46,354 nucleotides of DNA from CAYMMX01 sp964391675 (GCA_964391675.1 CAYMMX010000012.1:1-46354), one strand, 5' to 3'. Counted from the first letter of the stretch, positions 15,508-25,535 are shown. The notes: a model not told the origin generated them from the letters alone. Numbers and translations: made by a program.

Positions 15508-16514
15508 TATAATTTTATCCTTTCCAAATTATTGAGAATTTCTTTTATTGTTGTTGTAGCACACCCGAATTGTCTTATAACAATGCTTGCCGCAATATTA
15601 CCTATTATTGCAGCATATTTAGGCTCTGCTCCAATCGCAAGTGCCATGGAATAAACTGCTGTTACCGTATCTCCTGCACCTGTTACATCAAAGACTTCTG
15701 ATTTATTAAATACAGGAATCTTAATCATATCTCCATTGTCAAAAACAACCATTCCTTTATCACCACATGTCACAAGAGCTGATTTTGCATTTGTTTTTTC
15801 AATTAAAATTTTACCCGCTTTTTTCATTGATGAATCGTTATTAATTATAAATTTGACAAAATTTTGAGTATCCGGTAAGTTTGGTGTCATTGAAGTAATA
15901 TTTTTATAGTTGTTTAAATCTTTCTGTGCGTCAACTACAATTGTTTTGTTATATTTATTAGCTAATTCAATAGATGTTTTAATTATTTTTGAAGTTAATG
16001 TGCCAATATGATAGTCTGATAGAATTATCACATCATAATCTGGAATTGCTGTTTTAAGATTATTTAAGAATAATTCCTCGGTTTCTTTTGATATAGGTTC
16101 ACTTGATTGCCTGTCAATTCTTACTATTTGTTGAGTAATAGAATGTGAACATGAACCAGATATTCTTGTTTTTGTAATTGTTTTTCTGTTTTTATCTTTA
16201 ATAAGATATTCTGTGTTAATTTTTGCTTTTTTAAATGTGGATATTAATTGTAATGCGTGGTAATCATCACCGATTATGCCAATAACTGAAACTTTACCAT
16301 TATTTAATACCGAAGCATTATTTGCTGCATTTGAAGCTCCACCCAGTATTAAATTCGTATGAGTATGTTGTAATATCAAAACCGGTGCTTCACGAGAAAT
16401 TCTTTCTGTATTTCCATATATCATTTCATCAAGAGCTAAATCACCTATAACAAGAACTTTTGGTTTATTTAAGTCTTTAATATATGAAATAAGTTTTTTT
16501 TTGTCTATATCCAT
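15507..16514 (-). CDS. hldA: D-glycero-beta-D-manno-heptose-7-phosphate kinase
   Basis: PfkB-family sugar kinase, 335 residues, matching the kinase half of HldE (RfaE domain I): VIGDLALDEMIYG near the N-terminus, ISREAPVL, LGGASNAANN, and the PfkB signature DVTGAGDTV (about 275-283) with the catalytic Asp. It phosphorylates heptose-7-phosphate at C1 on the way to ADP-heptose for LPS core. The nucleotidyltransferase half of HldE is missing, so a separate HldC would be needed; none is in the window. Other PfkB sugars are possible but the ISREAPVP-like box and the LPS context favour heptose. First gene of the hldA-DUF4330-ligase operon. Confidence 0.87.
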   Translation of the reverse strand: MDIDKKKLISYIKDLNKPKVLVIGDLALDEMIYGNTERISREAPVLILQHTHTNLILGGASNAANNASVLNNGKVSVIGIIGDDYHALQLISTFKKAKINTEYLIKDKNRKTITKTRISGSCSHSITQQIVRIDRQSSEPISKETEELFLNNLKTAIPDYDVIILSDYHIGTLTSKIIKTSIELANKYNKTIVVDAQKDLNNYKNITSMTPNLPDTQNFVKFIINNDSSMKKAGKILIEKTNAKSALVTCGDKGMVVFDNGDMIKIPVFNKSEVFDVTGAGDTVTAVYSMALAIGAEPKYAAIIGNIAASIVIRQFGCATTTIKEILNNLERIKL

Positions 16515-16541
16515 AACTATATCTATTCTTTATGTGTTAAC

Positions 16542-16570
16542 TTGCTCATTATCTAAACTTAAGGTATAAT
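16542..16570 (+). promoter_or_regulatory. promoter of the 16600 gene
   Basis: TTGCTC (16542-16547), 17 bp spacer, consensus TATAAT (16565-16570), 29 bp before the ATG. One of the best sigma-70-type matches in the window. Confidence 0.7.
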
Positions 16571-16599
16571 TATTTTTAGTTTATCACAAAGAAAAAAAC

Positions 16600-17208
16600 A
16601 TGAGAAAAAGATTGAATAATTTTTCTCAAGATGATATTGAAGAAGGAAAAAAATTGGAACAAAATACGCCACAAGATGACAAATTCGATGATATTCAATT
16701 TGAAGAATTGATAGATGTTGATGCTTTACATTCTCAACTAAAAGATAAAATTGAGAAGAGTAAATTGGGTATTGAAGAGTCTGAAGAATCAGAAAGTGAA
16801 ATAGTTGCTGAAAATTTGGATTCTGAAGTAAAATCTGTTACCGCTACTGATATAAACGAGAAACAAAAACCACTCAAAAAAGAACCTAATTCTAAAAAAT
16901 ATGTAATTTATATAAATTCTGATAATATAGATTTTATGGAAAATCTTTCTATAGAAGAAAGAAAAAAGATGATAAACAAAATATTAAAAGAACAGAATGA
17001 GATTTCAACTAAAAATAAAGAATTAGAAGCAAAAAAAAGATATTTTATAAATTTAATTTTAGCTTGTATTACTTTTATTATTTCTTTTCCGATTTTATTT
17101 TATATAGTTAATAAAGCGACAGAAGCAACTATAAAAAATTATGACCAGGCTAGGCAAAATTTTAGTACTCTTTATAAAGAGCGAGGAAAAATTAAGCAAA
17201 ATCGTTAA
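16600..17208 (+). CDS. acidic coiled-coil protein with one membrane segment
   Basis: A 202-residue protein with no family I recognise. Residues 1-100 are strongly acidic and low in hydrophobics (EEGKKLEQN, ESEESESEIV), likely disordered. A charged, helical, coiled-coil-like stretch covers about 115-147 (IEERKKMINKILKEQNEIS). A single membrane helix follows at about 148-168 (FINLILACITFIISF) and then a basic helical tail. The arrangement suggests an anchored protein with a long cytoplasmic acidic arm. It is divergent from hldA and has its own strong promoter. Role unknown. Confidence 0.7.
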   Translation: MRKRLNNFSQDDIEEGKKLEQNTPQDDKFDDIQFEELIDVDALHSQLKDKIEKSKLGIEESEESESEIVAENLDSEVKSVTATDINEKQKPLKKEPNSKKYVIYINSDNIDFMENLSIEERKKMINKILKEQNEISTKNKELEAKKRYFINLILACITFIISFPILFYIVNKATEATIKNYDQARQNFSTLYKERGKIKQNR

Positions 17209-17370
17209 AATAGTTTAAAAAAACATAAAGCTGCAAATATTTCTTAACAATATTTAATTTTTACTTACATTTAAACATGTGGATAGTACAATCAAATAAG
17301 AATAGTATTAGGAATAACAAGTTTATTTATTGTTATATTGCTAGTCGAATAATAAGAAGAGGGTATTGTA

Positions 17371-18759
17371 ATGCTTAAATTGGATTATAGAAATGTAAAA
17401 TCTGCAATAATTGGGCGTGAAAATGGAATTGAAATTGAACAGGAATTTGATAATTTCAAAACCAAAATTACAGAAATTATTGCTGATTTGAATAAGCGAA
17501 AAGATAAACCGGGTCAATGGTTGCAGTGGATGAATCTAGGCTATAATGAAGAAACCGTTTGGTTAGTTAAAGAATATGCCTCTTTGATTAGGAACAGGTT
17601 TGAAAATGTATTGGTTTTAGGAATTGGGGGCTCGGCACTTGGAGGTATTGCTGTTACAGAAGCTTTATTGAAGCCTTATTGGAATCTTTTAGCTCCGGAA
17701 AAAAGAGATAATTTCCCAAGAATATTCTTTTTGGATAATATTGATCCCGATCAAATTGCAGGACTATTAGATTTAATTGATTTAAAGAAAACATTAGTAA
17801 ATGTAATTACAAAATCAGGTTCTACAGCTGAGACAATGTCTCAATACATGATTGTAAAAGAAATTATGGAGCGTGAATTAGGTGATAATTATCGTAGAAA
17901 TATTGTTGTAACTACAGATAAAAAGGCTGGAATTTTAAGACAATTAGCTGATCAGGAGGGTTATAAAACATTTGTTGTTCCGGATGATGTAGGTGGACGG
18001 TTTTCAGTTTTTTCTGCTGTTGGATTACTTCCATTTGCTTTAGTCGGAATTGATATCGATGAGATAATCAATGGTGTTAAAGATATGGATTTAGCATTAA
18101 AGAATACTGATATAAAAGAAAATATTGCAGCACAAAATGCACTTATTCATTATTTAATGGATACACAAAAGGGTAAAAGTCTTTCTGTTATGATGCCTTA
18201 TTCTTCACGTTTAAAGTATGTTTCAGACTGGTATGTTCAATTATGGGCTGAATCATTAGGAAAAGAAGTTAATAAAAACGATGAAAAAATTAATTGTGGT
18301 CCAACCCCTGTTAAAGCATTAGGTGCAACAGATCAACACTCTCAAATACAATTATATAACGAAGGACCTAATGATAAAATAATTAACTTTATTCGAGTTG
18401 AAGAATTTGATAATCAATTAGAAATTCCTAAAATTTTTGAATATACCGGTATTGGTTATTTAGGCGGTAAAACTATCAACGATTTGTTGAATGCAGAAGC
18501 AGATGCGACAAAAGTTGCTTTGGTAGATTATCAAAAACCCAATATTACTATAAGTATTCCTAAAATTAATGGATATTATTTGGCTCAACTTTTATATATG
18601 TTTGAAATCCAAACTGCTATTGCAGGAGAACTTTATGGCATAGATGCATTTAATCAACCAGGAGTTGAACAAGCAAAAAATTATACTTATGCTCTTATGG
18701 GGAGAGCAGGATATGAAGATTCTGCAAGAGCACTGAAAGAAAAAATGGCTATAATTTAA
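17371..18759 (+). CDS. pgi: glucose-6-phosphate isomerase
   Basis: Interconverts glucose-6-phosphate and fructose-6-phosphate in glycolysis. 462 residues, the compact Firmicute/cyanobacterial type. The phosphate-binding SIS fold is marked by LGIGGSALGG and ITKSGSTAETMSQ; the isomerase signatures are GRFSVFSAVGLLPFALVG, WAESLGKE (catalytic Glu), ATDQHSQIQ (catalytic His) and FNQPGVEQAK (catalytic Lys). All key residues are visible. A GAAGAGGG ribosome-binding site precedes the ATG. A second, divergent isomerase lies at 41093-42472. Confidence 0.96.
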   Translation: MLKLDYRNVKSAIIGRENGIEIEQEFDNFKTKITEIIADLNKRKDKPGQWLQWMNLGYNEETVWLVKEYASLIRNRFENVLVLGIGGSALGGIAVTEALLKPYWNLLAPEKRDNFPRIFFLDNIDPDQIAGLLDLIDLKKTLVNVITKSGSTAETMSQYMIVKEIMERELGDNYRRNIVVTTDKKAGILRQLADQEGYKTFVVPDDVGGRFSVFSAVGLLPFALVGIDIDEIINGVKDMDLALKNTDIKENIAAQNALIHYLMDTQKGKSLSVMMPYSSRLKYVSDWYVQLWAESLGKEVNKNDEKINCGPTPVKALGATDQHSQIQLYNEGPNDKIINFIRVEEFDNQLEIPKIFEYTGIGYLGGKTINDLLNAEADATKVALVDYQKPNITISIPKINGYYLAQLLYMFEIQTAIAGELYGIDAFNQPGVEQAKNYTYALMGRAGYEDSARALKEKMAII

Positions 18760-18770
18760 TAATTATATTG

Positions 18771-19847
18771 TTATAAGACCATTTCTTCAAAGTTAATAGT
18801 GTCATTATAGCTAAACATGTGAACAAAAGTGTAAAGAGGTTTTGCAGAAAATCTTTGAGTTCCCATTTTTAATAAGACTCTTAGAGCTTCTTTTGTGTTT
18901 TTTATTTTATACGGGGTTCGATTTGATGTTAAATTATCAAAATAATTGCAAACATTAATTATTTGAGATTCGATATTAATTTTATCTCCTGATTTACCTG
19001 CAGGATAGCCGGAACCGTCATTATTTTCATGATGATCCAATGCAACTTTTGCAATATTTTCAGGTAAATCCATATCGGCTTTTATTATTCTATAACCAAT
19101 TTTTGTATGTTCTTGGAGTTCTTTTTGTTCTTGACTTGTCAAATTATTTTTAGACAAAAGGTTTGCGGAAAGTTTATTTTTACCTATATCGTGCAATAAT
19201 CCCGCCAAAACAACATCATATATTGTATTTTCCGCCAAATCCATTTTTTTTGCTACTGTTCCGCTTAATATTGCTGTATTTAAGGCATGACATCTATTAT
19301 ATTCACCCAGTAATTTTAATTCAGAAGACAAAAAAACTTCAGATGAATCGAAAATGATATCCTGAACTATTTTATCTCTTATATTTGCAAACATTCCAAG
19401 CATATCAAGCGGTGATTTTTTATTATTACTTTCCAAAATTTTATAATAAAAAGCTTTAATTTTTAGTTGTGTTTGAGGATCAATTTTTGCTTTTTTATTA
19501 ATTGGACCTCTGTAATTCATAATATCTATATCGTCAACAGAAAGCTTATTTCTTAAAATTGTAGAGGGTTTCATATCAAATGATTCTACAATTACTTTTT
19601 GGTTATCACTGGTTATTATTACTGAAGGTTGCTTTTTGGGTTCCTCCGGTATTTTTATTTCTTCTTTTTTGTTATTAATTATTTCAGAATCATCGCCTCT
19701 GTAAATAACGTTCATGTGTTTTAGTTGAAGTAATTTACCGGGAGTTAAATTTTCTCCGGCATCAAAAATTTTTTCACCAAATTCAGAAAAAATGCTGAAT
19801 GGTAAAATTTTGTAATTAATTAATTCTTCTGTAGTAACTACTTTCAT
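18771..19847 (-). CDS. HD-GYP domain cyclic-di-GMP phosphodiesterase
   Basis: 358 residues. The N-terminal 60 residues look like the small DUF3391-type or MucB-like lead found before HD-GYP domains, followed by a variable linker. The HD-GYP domain spans about 165-340 with His187, the HD pair 219-220 (GLLHDIGK), His-His at 272-273 (DHHENNDGSGYP) and GYP at 280-282; all metal and GYP residues are present, so it is probably an active c-di-GMP hydrolase. No membrane segment or receiver domain. Monocistronic, convergent with pgi (11 bp between stops). Confidence 0.9.
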   Translation of the reverse strand: MKVVTTEELINYKILPFSIFSEFGEKIFDAGENLTPGKLLQLKHMNVIYRGDDSEIINNKKEEIKIPEEPKKQPSVIITSDNQKVIVESFDMKPSTILRNKLSVDDIDIMNYRGPINKKAKIDPQTQLKIKAFYYKILESNNKKSPLDMLGMFANIRDKIVQDIIFDSSEVFLSSELKLLGEYNRCHALNTAILSGTVAKKMDLAENTIYDVVLAGLLHDIGKNKLSANLLSKNNLTSQEQKELQEHTKIGYRIIKADMDLPENIAKVALDHHENNDGSGYPAGKSGDKINIESQIINVCNYFDNLTSNRTPYKIKNTKEALRVLLKMGTQRFSAKPLYTFVHMFSYNDTINFEEMVL

Positions 19848-20057
19848 ATTTTAATTATAACAATTTTTGGTTATAAAACACAATACATTTAGAGGAGATT
19901 TACTTTTTTGTAAAAATTTAACATATTAAAAAATAAAGTTTTTATACTAATGGTGTAGGTATTAACTGTTTACAGTATATCAATTTTTACAACATTTTAG
20001 TAATAGCTCACTTTTGAATCAAGTTTTATAATAGTGACTCTTTTTTATATTATTTTT

Positions 20058-20372
20058 TTAGTTATTATGTTGTCCAACATCTTGTTTAATAAATTCACAA
20101 ATTTCTTCTAAACGTTTATCTTCCATAGCATCGACGAGGTCTTGAATTGAGTTGAACTTTTTTAATTCAAAGCCAAGTTCAGCGAATAACACACAATCAT
20201 TGCATAGTCTATAATCACCATATTGAATTGACCCGGCAGTGCACATATATTTTCCGCAGCAGTCACAGTCGAAAAATTCATTTACTATATCTGGATTTTC
20301 TTCAATATCATCAATTCTCATCTGTTCTACTACTGCTTGCATTTCTTTTACAATTTTGTTTTTCTTTTTCAC
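20058..20372 (-). CDS. small zinc-ribbon protein
   Basis: 104 residues, GTG start. Two CxxC pairs, CDCCGKYMC (about 34-42) and CNDC (about 57-60), can bind one zinc in a ribbon or treble-clef fold; the flanks are charged and helical with an acidic C-terminus. No known family recognised. The lysine-rich start and weak ribosome-binding site leave the exact start open. Stands alone between the HD-GYP gene and pdxJ. Confidence 0.65.
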   Translation of the reverse strand: MKKKNKIVKEMQAVVEQMRIDDIEENPDIVNEFFDCDCCGKYMCTAGSIQYGDYRLCNDCVLFAELGFELKKFNSIQDLVDAMEDKRLEEICEFIKQDVGQHNN

Positions 20373-20495
20373 TGTTTTTTATCTTTCATTTTGTAATTAT
20401 ACATTATTAATAGTATTCCATGTGGGCATTGCTTTTATTTTGAAAAAATGAGAAAAATGGGATTTTGGATGAAGTCGCCGAATAGGTAAAAGTTT

Positions 20496-21206
20496 TTATT
20501 TTATTAGAGTTTGCATTTCTATTACAGCAGTTTCAAATCCTACAAAAATAGCTCTTGAGATGATACTATGACCTATATTTAATTCAATTAAATTTGGGAT
20601 TTCATGCATTCGGTGAACATTTTCATAGTTGAGACCGTGTCCTGCATTTACTTCTATGCCAAGTGATTGGGCGTAAGCAGCGGAATTTTTAAGTTTTAAA
20701 ATTTCTTTTTCTTCCTCTTCTGTTCCAAAATTTTCAGAATATTGTCCTGTATGAAGTTCAATGAATTGTGCTCCGGTTTTGCTTGCGGCAAGTATTTGCT
20801 TTTCATTTGGATCTATAAATAAACTTACAATAATTCCTGCTTCTTTAAGCGGGGTTACAAAGGCTGTAACGCGTTCAAGTTGAGTAGCAACGTCCAAACC
20901 GCCTTCAGTTGTAAGTTCTTGACGCTTTTCAGGAACAATGCAACAGGCGGATGGTTTTAATCTAAGTGCTATCTCCTGCATTTCTTTTGTCATTGCCATT
21001 TCAAGGTTTAACCTTGTAGTTAAAATTTTCTTTAACTCAATTACATCATGATCTTTTATATGCCTTCTGTCTTCTCTAAGATGAGTTGTAATGCCCGCTA
21101 CTTTAAGCTTTTCACAAATTATTGCACATTTGCTTAAGTCAGGATCTACTCCTCCCCGAGCATTTCTTAATGTGGCAATATGGTCTATGTTCACGCCTAA
21201 TAACAT
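20496..21206 (-). CDS. pdxJ: pyridoxine 5'-phosphate synthase
   Basis: Condenses 1-deoxyxylulose-5-phosphate with 3-amino-1-hydroxyacetone phosphate to make vitamin B6 phosphate (DXP-dependent route). 236 residues from the chosen ATG. Signatures are LGVNIDHIATLRNARGG at the N-terminus, ITTHLREDRRHI, CCIVPEKRQELTTEGGLDV and VNAGHGLNYENV. The start at 21206 is chosen because AAGGGGG lies 5-11 bases upstream and the family begins with MxLGVNIDH; the frame stays open 17 codons further upstream without such a signal. Uses DXP, the substrate also consumed by Dxr in this window. Confidence 0.95.
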   Translation of the reverse strand: MLLGVNIDHIATLRNARGGVDPDLSKCAIICEKLKVAGITTHLREDRRHIKDHDVIELKKILTTRLNLEMAMTKEMQEIALRLKPSACCIVPEKRQELTTEGGLDVATQLERVTAFVTPLKEAGIIVSLFIDPNEKQILAASKTGAQFIELHTGQYSENFGTEEEEKEILKLKNSAAYAQSLGIEVNAGHGLNYENVHRMHEIPNLIELNIGHSIISRAIFVGFETAVIEMQTLIK

Positions 21207-21380
21207 AAAATACCCCCTTATACAATTATATAGCAAAAGCAAAATTATATTTTGCAAAAATTTGTAAATTAATGTAAACTAATTTTTTAAAATTTTATCA
21301 ATTAAAAATATAATATTTACTTAATTATAGTATAAGGTGTGTTATAAATTTGGTATTTAAAAATATAAGGAGTGTGTAAA

Positions 21381-21788
21381 ATGTCTTCATCAATTGGGTT
21401 ATCTAATAGTATTAATAGTGTAAATATTCCTGTTAGAACTATCGACAATGTTTCTGCAAATCAGCAACAATCACAACCAGTCAATAATGTTAATTTTGGG
21501 AATTCTTCTGAACCTCAGAAAGCTAAACATAGTGGATTAAAAGCAATTTTAGGTTTAGCTGTAGCTATTGTTGCAGGTATTGCAATTAGTAAAAAAATTA
21601 AGTTATCTAAAATAAACAACCTTAAAAATGCAGCTAATGTTAGTGTTGACAGTGTAAAGCATGCTGTAGGTGTAGATATGGCTAAAAACATCGATAAAGA
21701 AGCAGCTGCATTAAAAAGAAGAATTTCACCCAAAATACATGCTGCAAAGCAAGAAAAATATGATAAATTATTTGAAGCTATAGCTTAG
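21381..21788 (+). CDS. small membrane-anchored protein of lineage type
   Basis: 135 residues from the ATG at 21381; AAGGAG at 21367-21372 fixes this start rather than the in-frame GTG at 21372. The N-terminus is Ser/Asn/Gln-rich and carries NNVNFGNSS, a tag-like segment that I associate with many small proteins of Gastranaerophilales; a hydrophobic stretch (about 52-68, LKAILGLAVAIVAGIAIS) follows, then a basic helical tail. No function is known to me. A 23-bp-arm terminator follows directly. Confidence 0.7.
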   Translation: MSSSIGLSNSINSVNIPVRTIDNVSANQQQSQPVNNVNFGNSSEPQKAKHSGLKAILGLAVAIVAGIAISKKIKLSKINNLKNAANVSVDSVKHAVGVDMAKNIDKEAAALKRRISPKIHAAKQEKYDKLFEAIA

Positions 21789-21800
21789 TTTATTAAGGCA

Positions 21801-21850
21801 TTAACATAAAGAATCCGGATAAATTTTTTTATCCGGATTCTTTATGTTAA
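21801..21850 (+). terminator. terminator before PFOR gene
   Basis: Perfect 23-bp inverted repeat (21801-21823 and 21828-21850) with a TTTT loop. The core is GAATCCGGATAAA and its complement. It separates the small membrane protein from the PFOR promoter. Confidence 0.85.
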
Positions 21851-21869
21851 GTAGAAAATAGTTGTAATC

Positions 21870-21898
21870 TTGTTATATTTGAGATATCTTTTTATTGT
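21870..21898 (+). promoter_or_regulatory. possible PFOR promoter
   Basis: TTGTTA (21870-21875), 17 bp, TATTGT (21893-21898). No Rex-type GTGA-N6-TCAC operator is seen here, unlike adhE. A GGAGG ribosome-binding site precedes the ATG at 21953. Confidence 0.4.
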
Positions 21899-21952
21899 AT
21901 TAATTTAATAATTCGCTAGGAAGATAGAAGATATAAGGAGGATCTAGTAATT

Positions 21953-24900
21953 ATGTCAGGAAAAACTATAACAGTTGATGGTAACTATGCTGCAGCGCAT
22001 GTTGCGTATGCTTTAAGCGAAGTATCAGCAATTTACCCAATTACACCTTCATCCACAATGGGTGAATGGGTTGATGAATGGGCATCACAACACAAAAAAA
22101 ATATTTGGGGTAAAGAAGTAAGCGTTGCTGAAATGCAATCAGAAGCGGGTGCAGCAGGTGCTGTACATGGTTCTCTTGCAGCAGGTTGCTTAACTTCAAC
22201 ATACACAGCATCTCAAGGTCTATTATTAATGATACCTGTTATGCATAAAGCAGCAGGAGAATTGCTTCCGCATGTAATTCACGTTACGGCTCGTTCATTA
22301 GCCGCTCAATCATTATCAATTTTCGGCGACCATTCGGATGTTATGGGTTGCAGAAATACAGGTTATGCAATGTTAGCTGCAAACTCACCTCAGGAAGAAA
22401 TGGATTTGGCACTTGTAGCTCACTTAGCTACTTACAAATCAAAAATACCGTTCCTTCAATTCTTTGACGGATTCAGAACATCTCATGAGATACACAAAAT
22501 TGAAGAAATTTCATATGAAGATATTGAAAAATTAGTTGAACCAAAATATATTGAAGAATTCAGAAATAGAGCTTTAAGACCTGAATCTCCTATAACAAAA
22601 GTCGGAGCTCAAAATCCTGACGTATATTTTCAAGGTCGTGAAACAGTCAACAAATATTATGATGCTGTTCCTGACATTGTTCAGGAATATATGGATAAAG
22701 TCGCAAAAGTTACTGGTAGGCAGTATCATCCATTTGATTATATCGGTGCTCCTGATGCAACAGATGTAATCGTTGCTATTGGTTCTTCTTGTGAAACTAT
22801 CGAAGAAACAATCGAGTACTTAAACGAAAAACGCGGCAAAAAATACGGTTTGGTTAAAGTAAGATTATACAGGCCGTTTGACGTAAAAAGATTTAATGAA
22901 GCACTTCCAAAATCAGTAAAACGCATTACGGTTCTTGATAGAACAAAAGAACCGGGCGCTATCGGTGAACCTTTGTATATGGATGTTGTTGCAGCTGTAG
23001 GTTGCAAAGACGTAAGAATTATCGGTGGACGTTACGGCCTATCTTCTAAAGAATTTACACCTTCTATGGTATTAGCTGTTTACAAACATTCTGAAAACAA
23101 CGGATTCCACGGATTTACAGTGGGTATCGAAGATGACGTAACAAATCTTTCTCTAAAAGTTGAAGAACATATCGTTACAGAACCGGAAGGGACAACAAAC
23201 TGTATGTTCTGGGGATTGGGTTCAGATGGTACCGTTGGTGCTAACAAAAGTTCAATTAAAATTATTGGAGATTATACAAACAAAGATGCTCAGGCATACT
23301 TTGCTTATGATTCTAAAAAGTCTTTTGGTGTAACTGTATCTCACTTAAGATTCGGCGATAAACATATTAAATCTACCTATCTTATTACAGCACCTGACTT
23401 TGTATCTTGTTCAGCATTCTCATATGTAGGCAGATACGACTTGTTAAAAGGTATTAAAGAAGGCGGTACCTTCTTACTTAACAGTCCTTATTCAAAAGAT
23501 GAAGTATTTTCTCATTTAACAAGAGATATGCAAGAATCTATAATTAATAATAAAATCAAATTCTATAATATTAACGCTGAAGAAATAATTCAGCAACAAC
23601 CTGGCTTACGTGGTAAAGGTGCAAACACAGTAATGATGGTTGCATACTTCAAAGTATCAGGAATTATCCCTTTTGAACAAGCTTATGAAGGTATGAAAGA
23701 AATGACAGTTAAAACCTTCAAGAAAAAAGGTGATGATATTGTAAATATGAACCTTGCCTTAATCGATGCAGCAGTCAATGCTTGTGAAGAAGTACCTGTT
23801 CCATCTTCATTGAATGGGATTGGGTGTGCACCTGAAGTAAAATTACTTCCTGATGAAGCAAGTGATTTTGCTAAGAAAATCATTGGACCTTCAATGAAAC
23901 AAAAAGGTGATGATATTCCTGTTTCAGCGATGTCTGATGATGGTGTTCTGCCAACAAGTACAGCTTGTTTGGAAAAACGTAGAATAGCACCGAGAGTTCC
24001 ACACTGGAATTCTGAAAATTGTATTCAATGTGGTATTTGCGCTTCAGCTTGTCCACATGCTGTTATCAGAACAAAATTGATAAATCCTGAAGACTTAAAA
24101 AACGCTCCTGCAACATTCAATACAATAGATGCAAAACCGGGAGACGGTGAAAAGTTTAAAGTTCAAGTTTACTGTGAAGATTGTACGGGTTGCGGCGTTT
24201 GTGTAGATCAATGCCCAATCAATATTAACAAACCTGATACACCAGCTTTATCATGGTCTTCAATTGAAGAAGAAGAAAAGATTGGTGAAAAAGAAAATGA
24301 ATTGTTCTTTGACGCATTACCTGATAACGTTATGGGTAAAAACACAACCAAAACAATTAAAGGCGCAATGCTTAGAAAACCGTTATTCGAATTCTCAGGC
24401 GCTTGTGCGGGTTGCGGAGAAACACCTTATGTTAAATTGGTATCTCAATTGTTTGGGGAAAACATGATTGTTGCAAACGCAACGGGATGTTCATCAATTT
24501 ATTCAGGTACATTCCCAACTATTCCTTATGCAAAGACAAAAGAAGGCAGAGGCCCTGCTTGGGCTAACTCACTGTTTGAAGATAATGCTGAATTTGGCTT
24601 TGGTATGAGATTGGCAGTTGATCAAAACAGAAATACATTAAAAAGATACGTCGGACTGCTTCTTGAAAATCCAAAAACACCAGCTGACCTTAAAGAAGCT
24701 TTAGAAGGAGCAATGGCTTATTGGGATAACTCAAAAATAGAAGAAGCAATTGTTGCTCAAAATAAAGTTAAAGAAGTTTTAGCTAAAACTAATTGCGATT
24801 GCCCTGAGTTAGCAAAAGTAAAAGAACTTCAAGATTACTTTACAGACAAATCAGTATGGATTATTGGCGGTGACGGATGGGCAAATGATATCGGTTACGG

Positions 24901-25483
24901 TGGTATTGACCACGTATTGGCTCAAGGTAAAAATGTAAATATTCTTGTTCTTGATACAGAGGTTTATTCTAATACCGGTGGTCAAGCTTCAAAATCAACA
25001 CCTACCGGTGCTGTTGCTAAGTTTGCTACTGGTGGTAAACCAACATACAAGAAAAACATGGGCTTAATGAGTATGTCTTATGGTTATGTTTATGTTGCCT
25101 CAGTATCTTTGGGTGCTGACAGAGGTCAAACTTTAAAAGCATTCCAAGAGGCTGAAGCATATGACGGACCGTCAATAATCTTTGCTTATGCTCCTTGTAT
25201 AGCTCACGGTATTGACATGAGTAAAACCCAAAATGAGCAAAAACGCGCAGTAGAATCAGGATATTTCCCATTATACAGATATAATCCTGCTAATGAATCA
25301 CCGTTTACTTGGGATGCTAAAGACCCTAAAGAAAGCTATCAAGATTTTATAAGAAGTGAAGGACGTTATAAAGCACTTGTTAAAACAAATCCTGAAGAGG
25401 CTGAAGCTCTTTATAAACAGGCTGAAGAAGATGCAGCTAAAAGAATGTCTGTTTACAAAGCAGTTGGTGAATTAATGAAATAA
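21953..25483 (+). CDS. nifJ: pyruvate:ferredoxin (flavodoxin) oxidoreductase
   Basis: Single-chain PFOR of 1176 residues, which oxidises pyruvate with CoA to acetyl-CoA, CO2 and reduced ferredoxin in the cytoplasm. Domain order: pyruvate-binding domain I (YPITPSSTMGEWVDEWA at about 25-41), domain II/III gamma-type region, a two-cluster ferredoxin domain (CIQCGICASACP from Cys690; CEDCTGCGVCVDQCP from Cys741), and the TPP-binding domain with CAGCGETPY (from Cys818) for the proximal cluster and GDGWANDIGYGG (about 972) for TPP. Length and all 12 cluster cysteines are as in the family. Codon choice is less AT-rich than the neighbours, as expected of a highly expressed gene. Key enzyme of anaerobic fermentation together with AdhE here. 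Confidence 0.97.
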   Translation: MSGKTITVDGNYAAAHVAYALSEVSAIYPITPSSTMGEWVDEWASQHKKNIWGKEVSVAEMQSEAGAAGAVHGSLAAGCLTSTYTASQGLLLMIPVMHKAAGELLPHVIHVTARSLAAQSLSIFGDHSDVMGCRNTGYAMLAANSPQEEMDLALVAHLATYKSKIPFLQFFDGFRTSHEIHKIEEISYEDIEKLVEPKYIEEFRNRALRPESPITKVGAQNPDVYFQGRETVNKYYDAVPDIVQEYMDKVAKVTGRQYHPFDYIGAPDATDVIVAIGSSCETIEETIEYLNEKRGKKYGLVKVRLYRPFDVKRFNEALPKSVKRITVLDRTKEPGAIGEPLYMDVVAAVGCKDVRIIGGRYGLSSKEFTPSMVLAVYKHSENNGFHGFTVGIEDDVTNLSLKVEEHIVTEPEGTTNCMFWGLGSDGTVGANKSSIKIIGDYTNKDAQAYFAYDSKKSFGVTVSHLRFGDKHIKSTYLITAPDFVSCSAFSYVGRYDLLKGIKEGGTFLLNSPYSKDEVFSHLTRDMQESIINNKIKFYNINAEEIIQQQPGLRGKGANTVMMVAYFKVSGIIPFEQAYEGMKEMTVKTFKKKGDDIVNMNLALIDAAVNACEEVPVPSSLNGIGCAPEVKLLPDEASDFAKKIIGPSMKQKGDDIPVSAMSDDGVLPTSTACLEKRRIAPRVPHWNSENCIQCGICASACPHAVIRTKLINPEDLKNAPATFNTIDAKPGDGEKFKVQVYCEDCTGCGVCVDQCPININKPDTPALSWSSIEEEEKIGEKENELFFDALPDNVMGKNTTKTIKGAMLRKPLFEFSGACAGCGETPYVKLVSQLFGENMIVANATGCSSIYSGTFPTIPYAKTKEGRGPAWANSLFEDNAEFGFGMRLAVDQNRNTLKRYVGLLLENPKTPADLKEALEGAMAYWDNSKIEEAIVAQNKVKEVLAKTNCDCPELAKVKELQDYFTDKSVWIIGGDGWANDIGYGGIDHVLAQGKNVNILVLDTEVYSNTGGQASKSTPTGAVAKFATGGKPTYKKNMGLMSMSYGYVYVASVSLGADRGQTLKAFQEAEAYDGPSIIFAYAPCIAHGIDMSKTQNEQKRAVESGYFPLYRYNPANESPFTWDAKDPKESYQDFIRSEGRYKALVKTNPEEAEALYKQAEEDAAKRMSVYKAVGELMK

Positions 25484-25499
25484 TAATTCATAAATTAGT

Positions 25500-25535
25500 A
25501 AGAAGCGGTGAAAATTTTAATTTTCACCGCTTCTT
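25500..25535 (+). terminator. terminator between PFOR and tyrA
   Basis: Inverted repeat AAGAAGCGGTGAAAATT / AATTTTCACCGCTTCTT around a TT centre, followed by TTTTTA. Lies 16 bp after the PFOR stop; may serve both converging genes. Confidence 0.85.

Noticed and set aside
20448..20489. 13-codon frame MRKMGFWMKSPNR between the zinc-ribbon gene and pdxJ
   Set aside because: No ribosome-binding site, very short, and nothing downstream on the same strand that a leader peptide could regulate.
22738..25271. Several 66-89 residue frames inside the PFOR gene on either strand
   Set aside because: They are shadows of the PFOR reading frame with unlikely amino-acid composition; PFOR is complete and uninterrupted.
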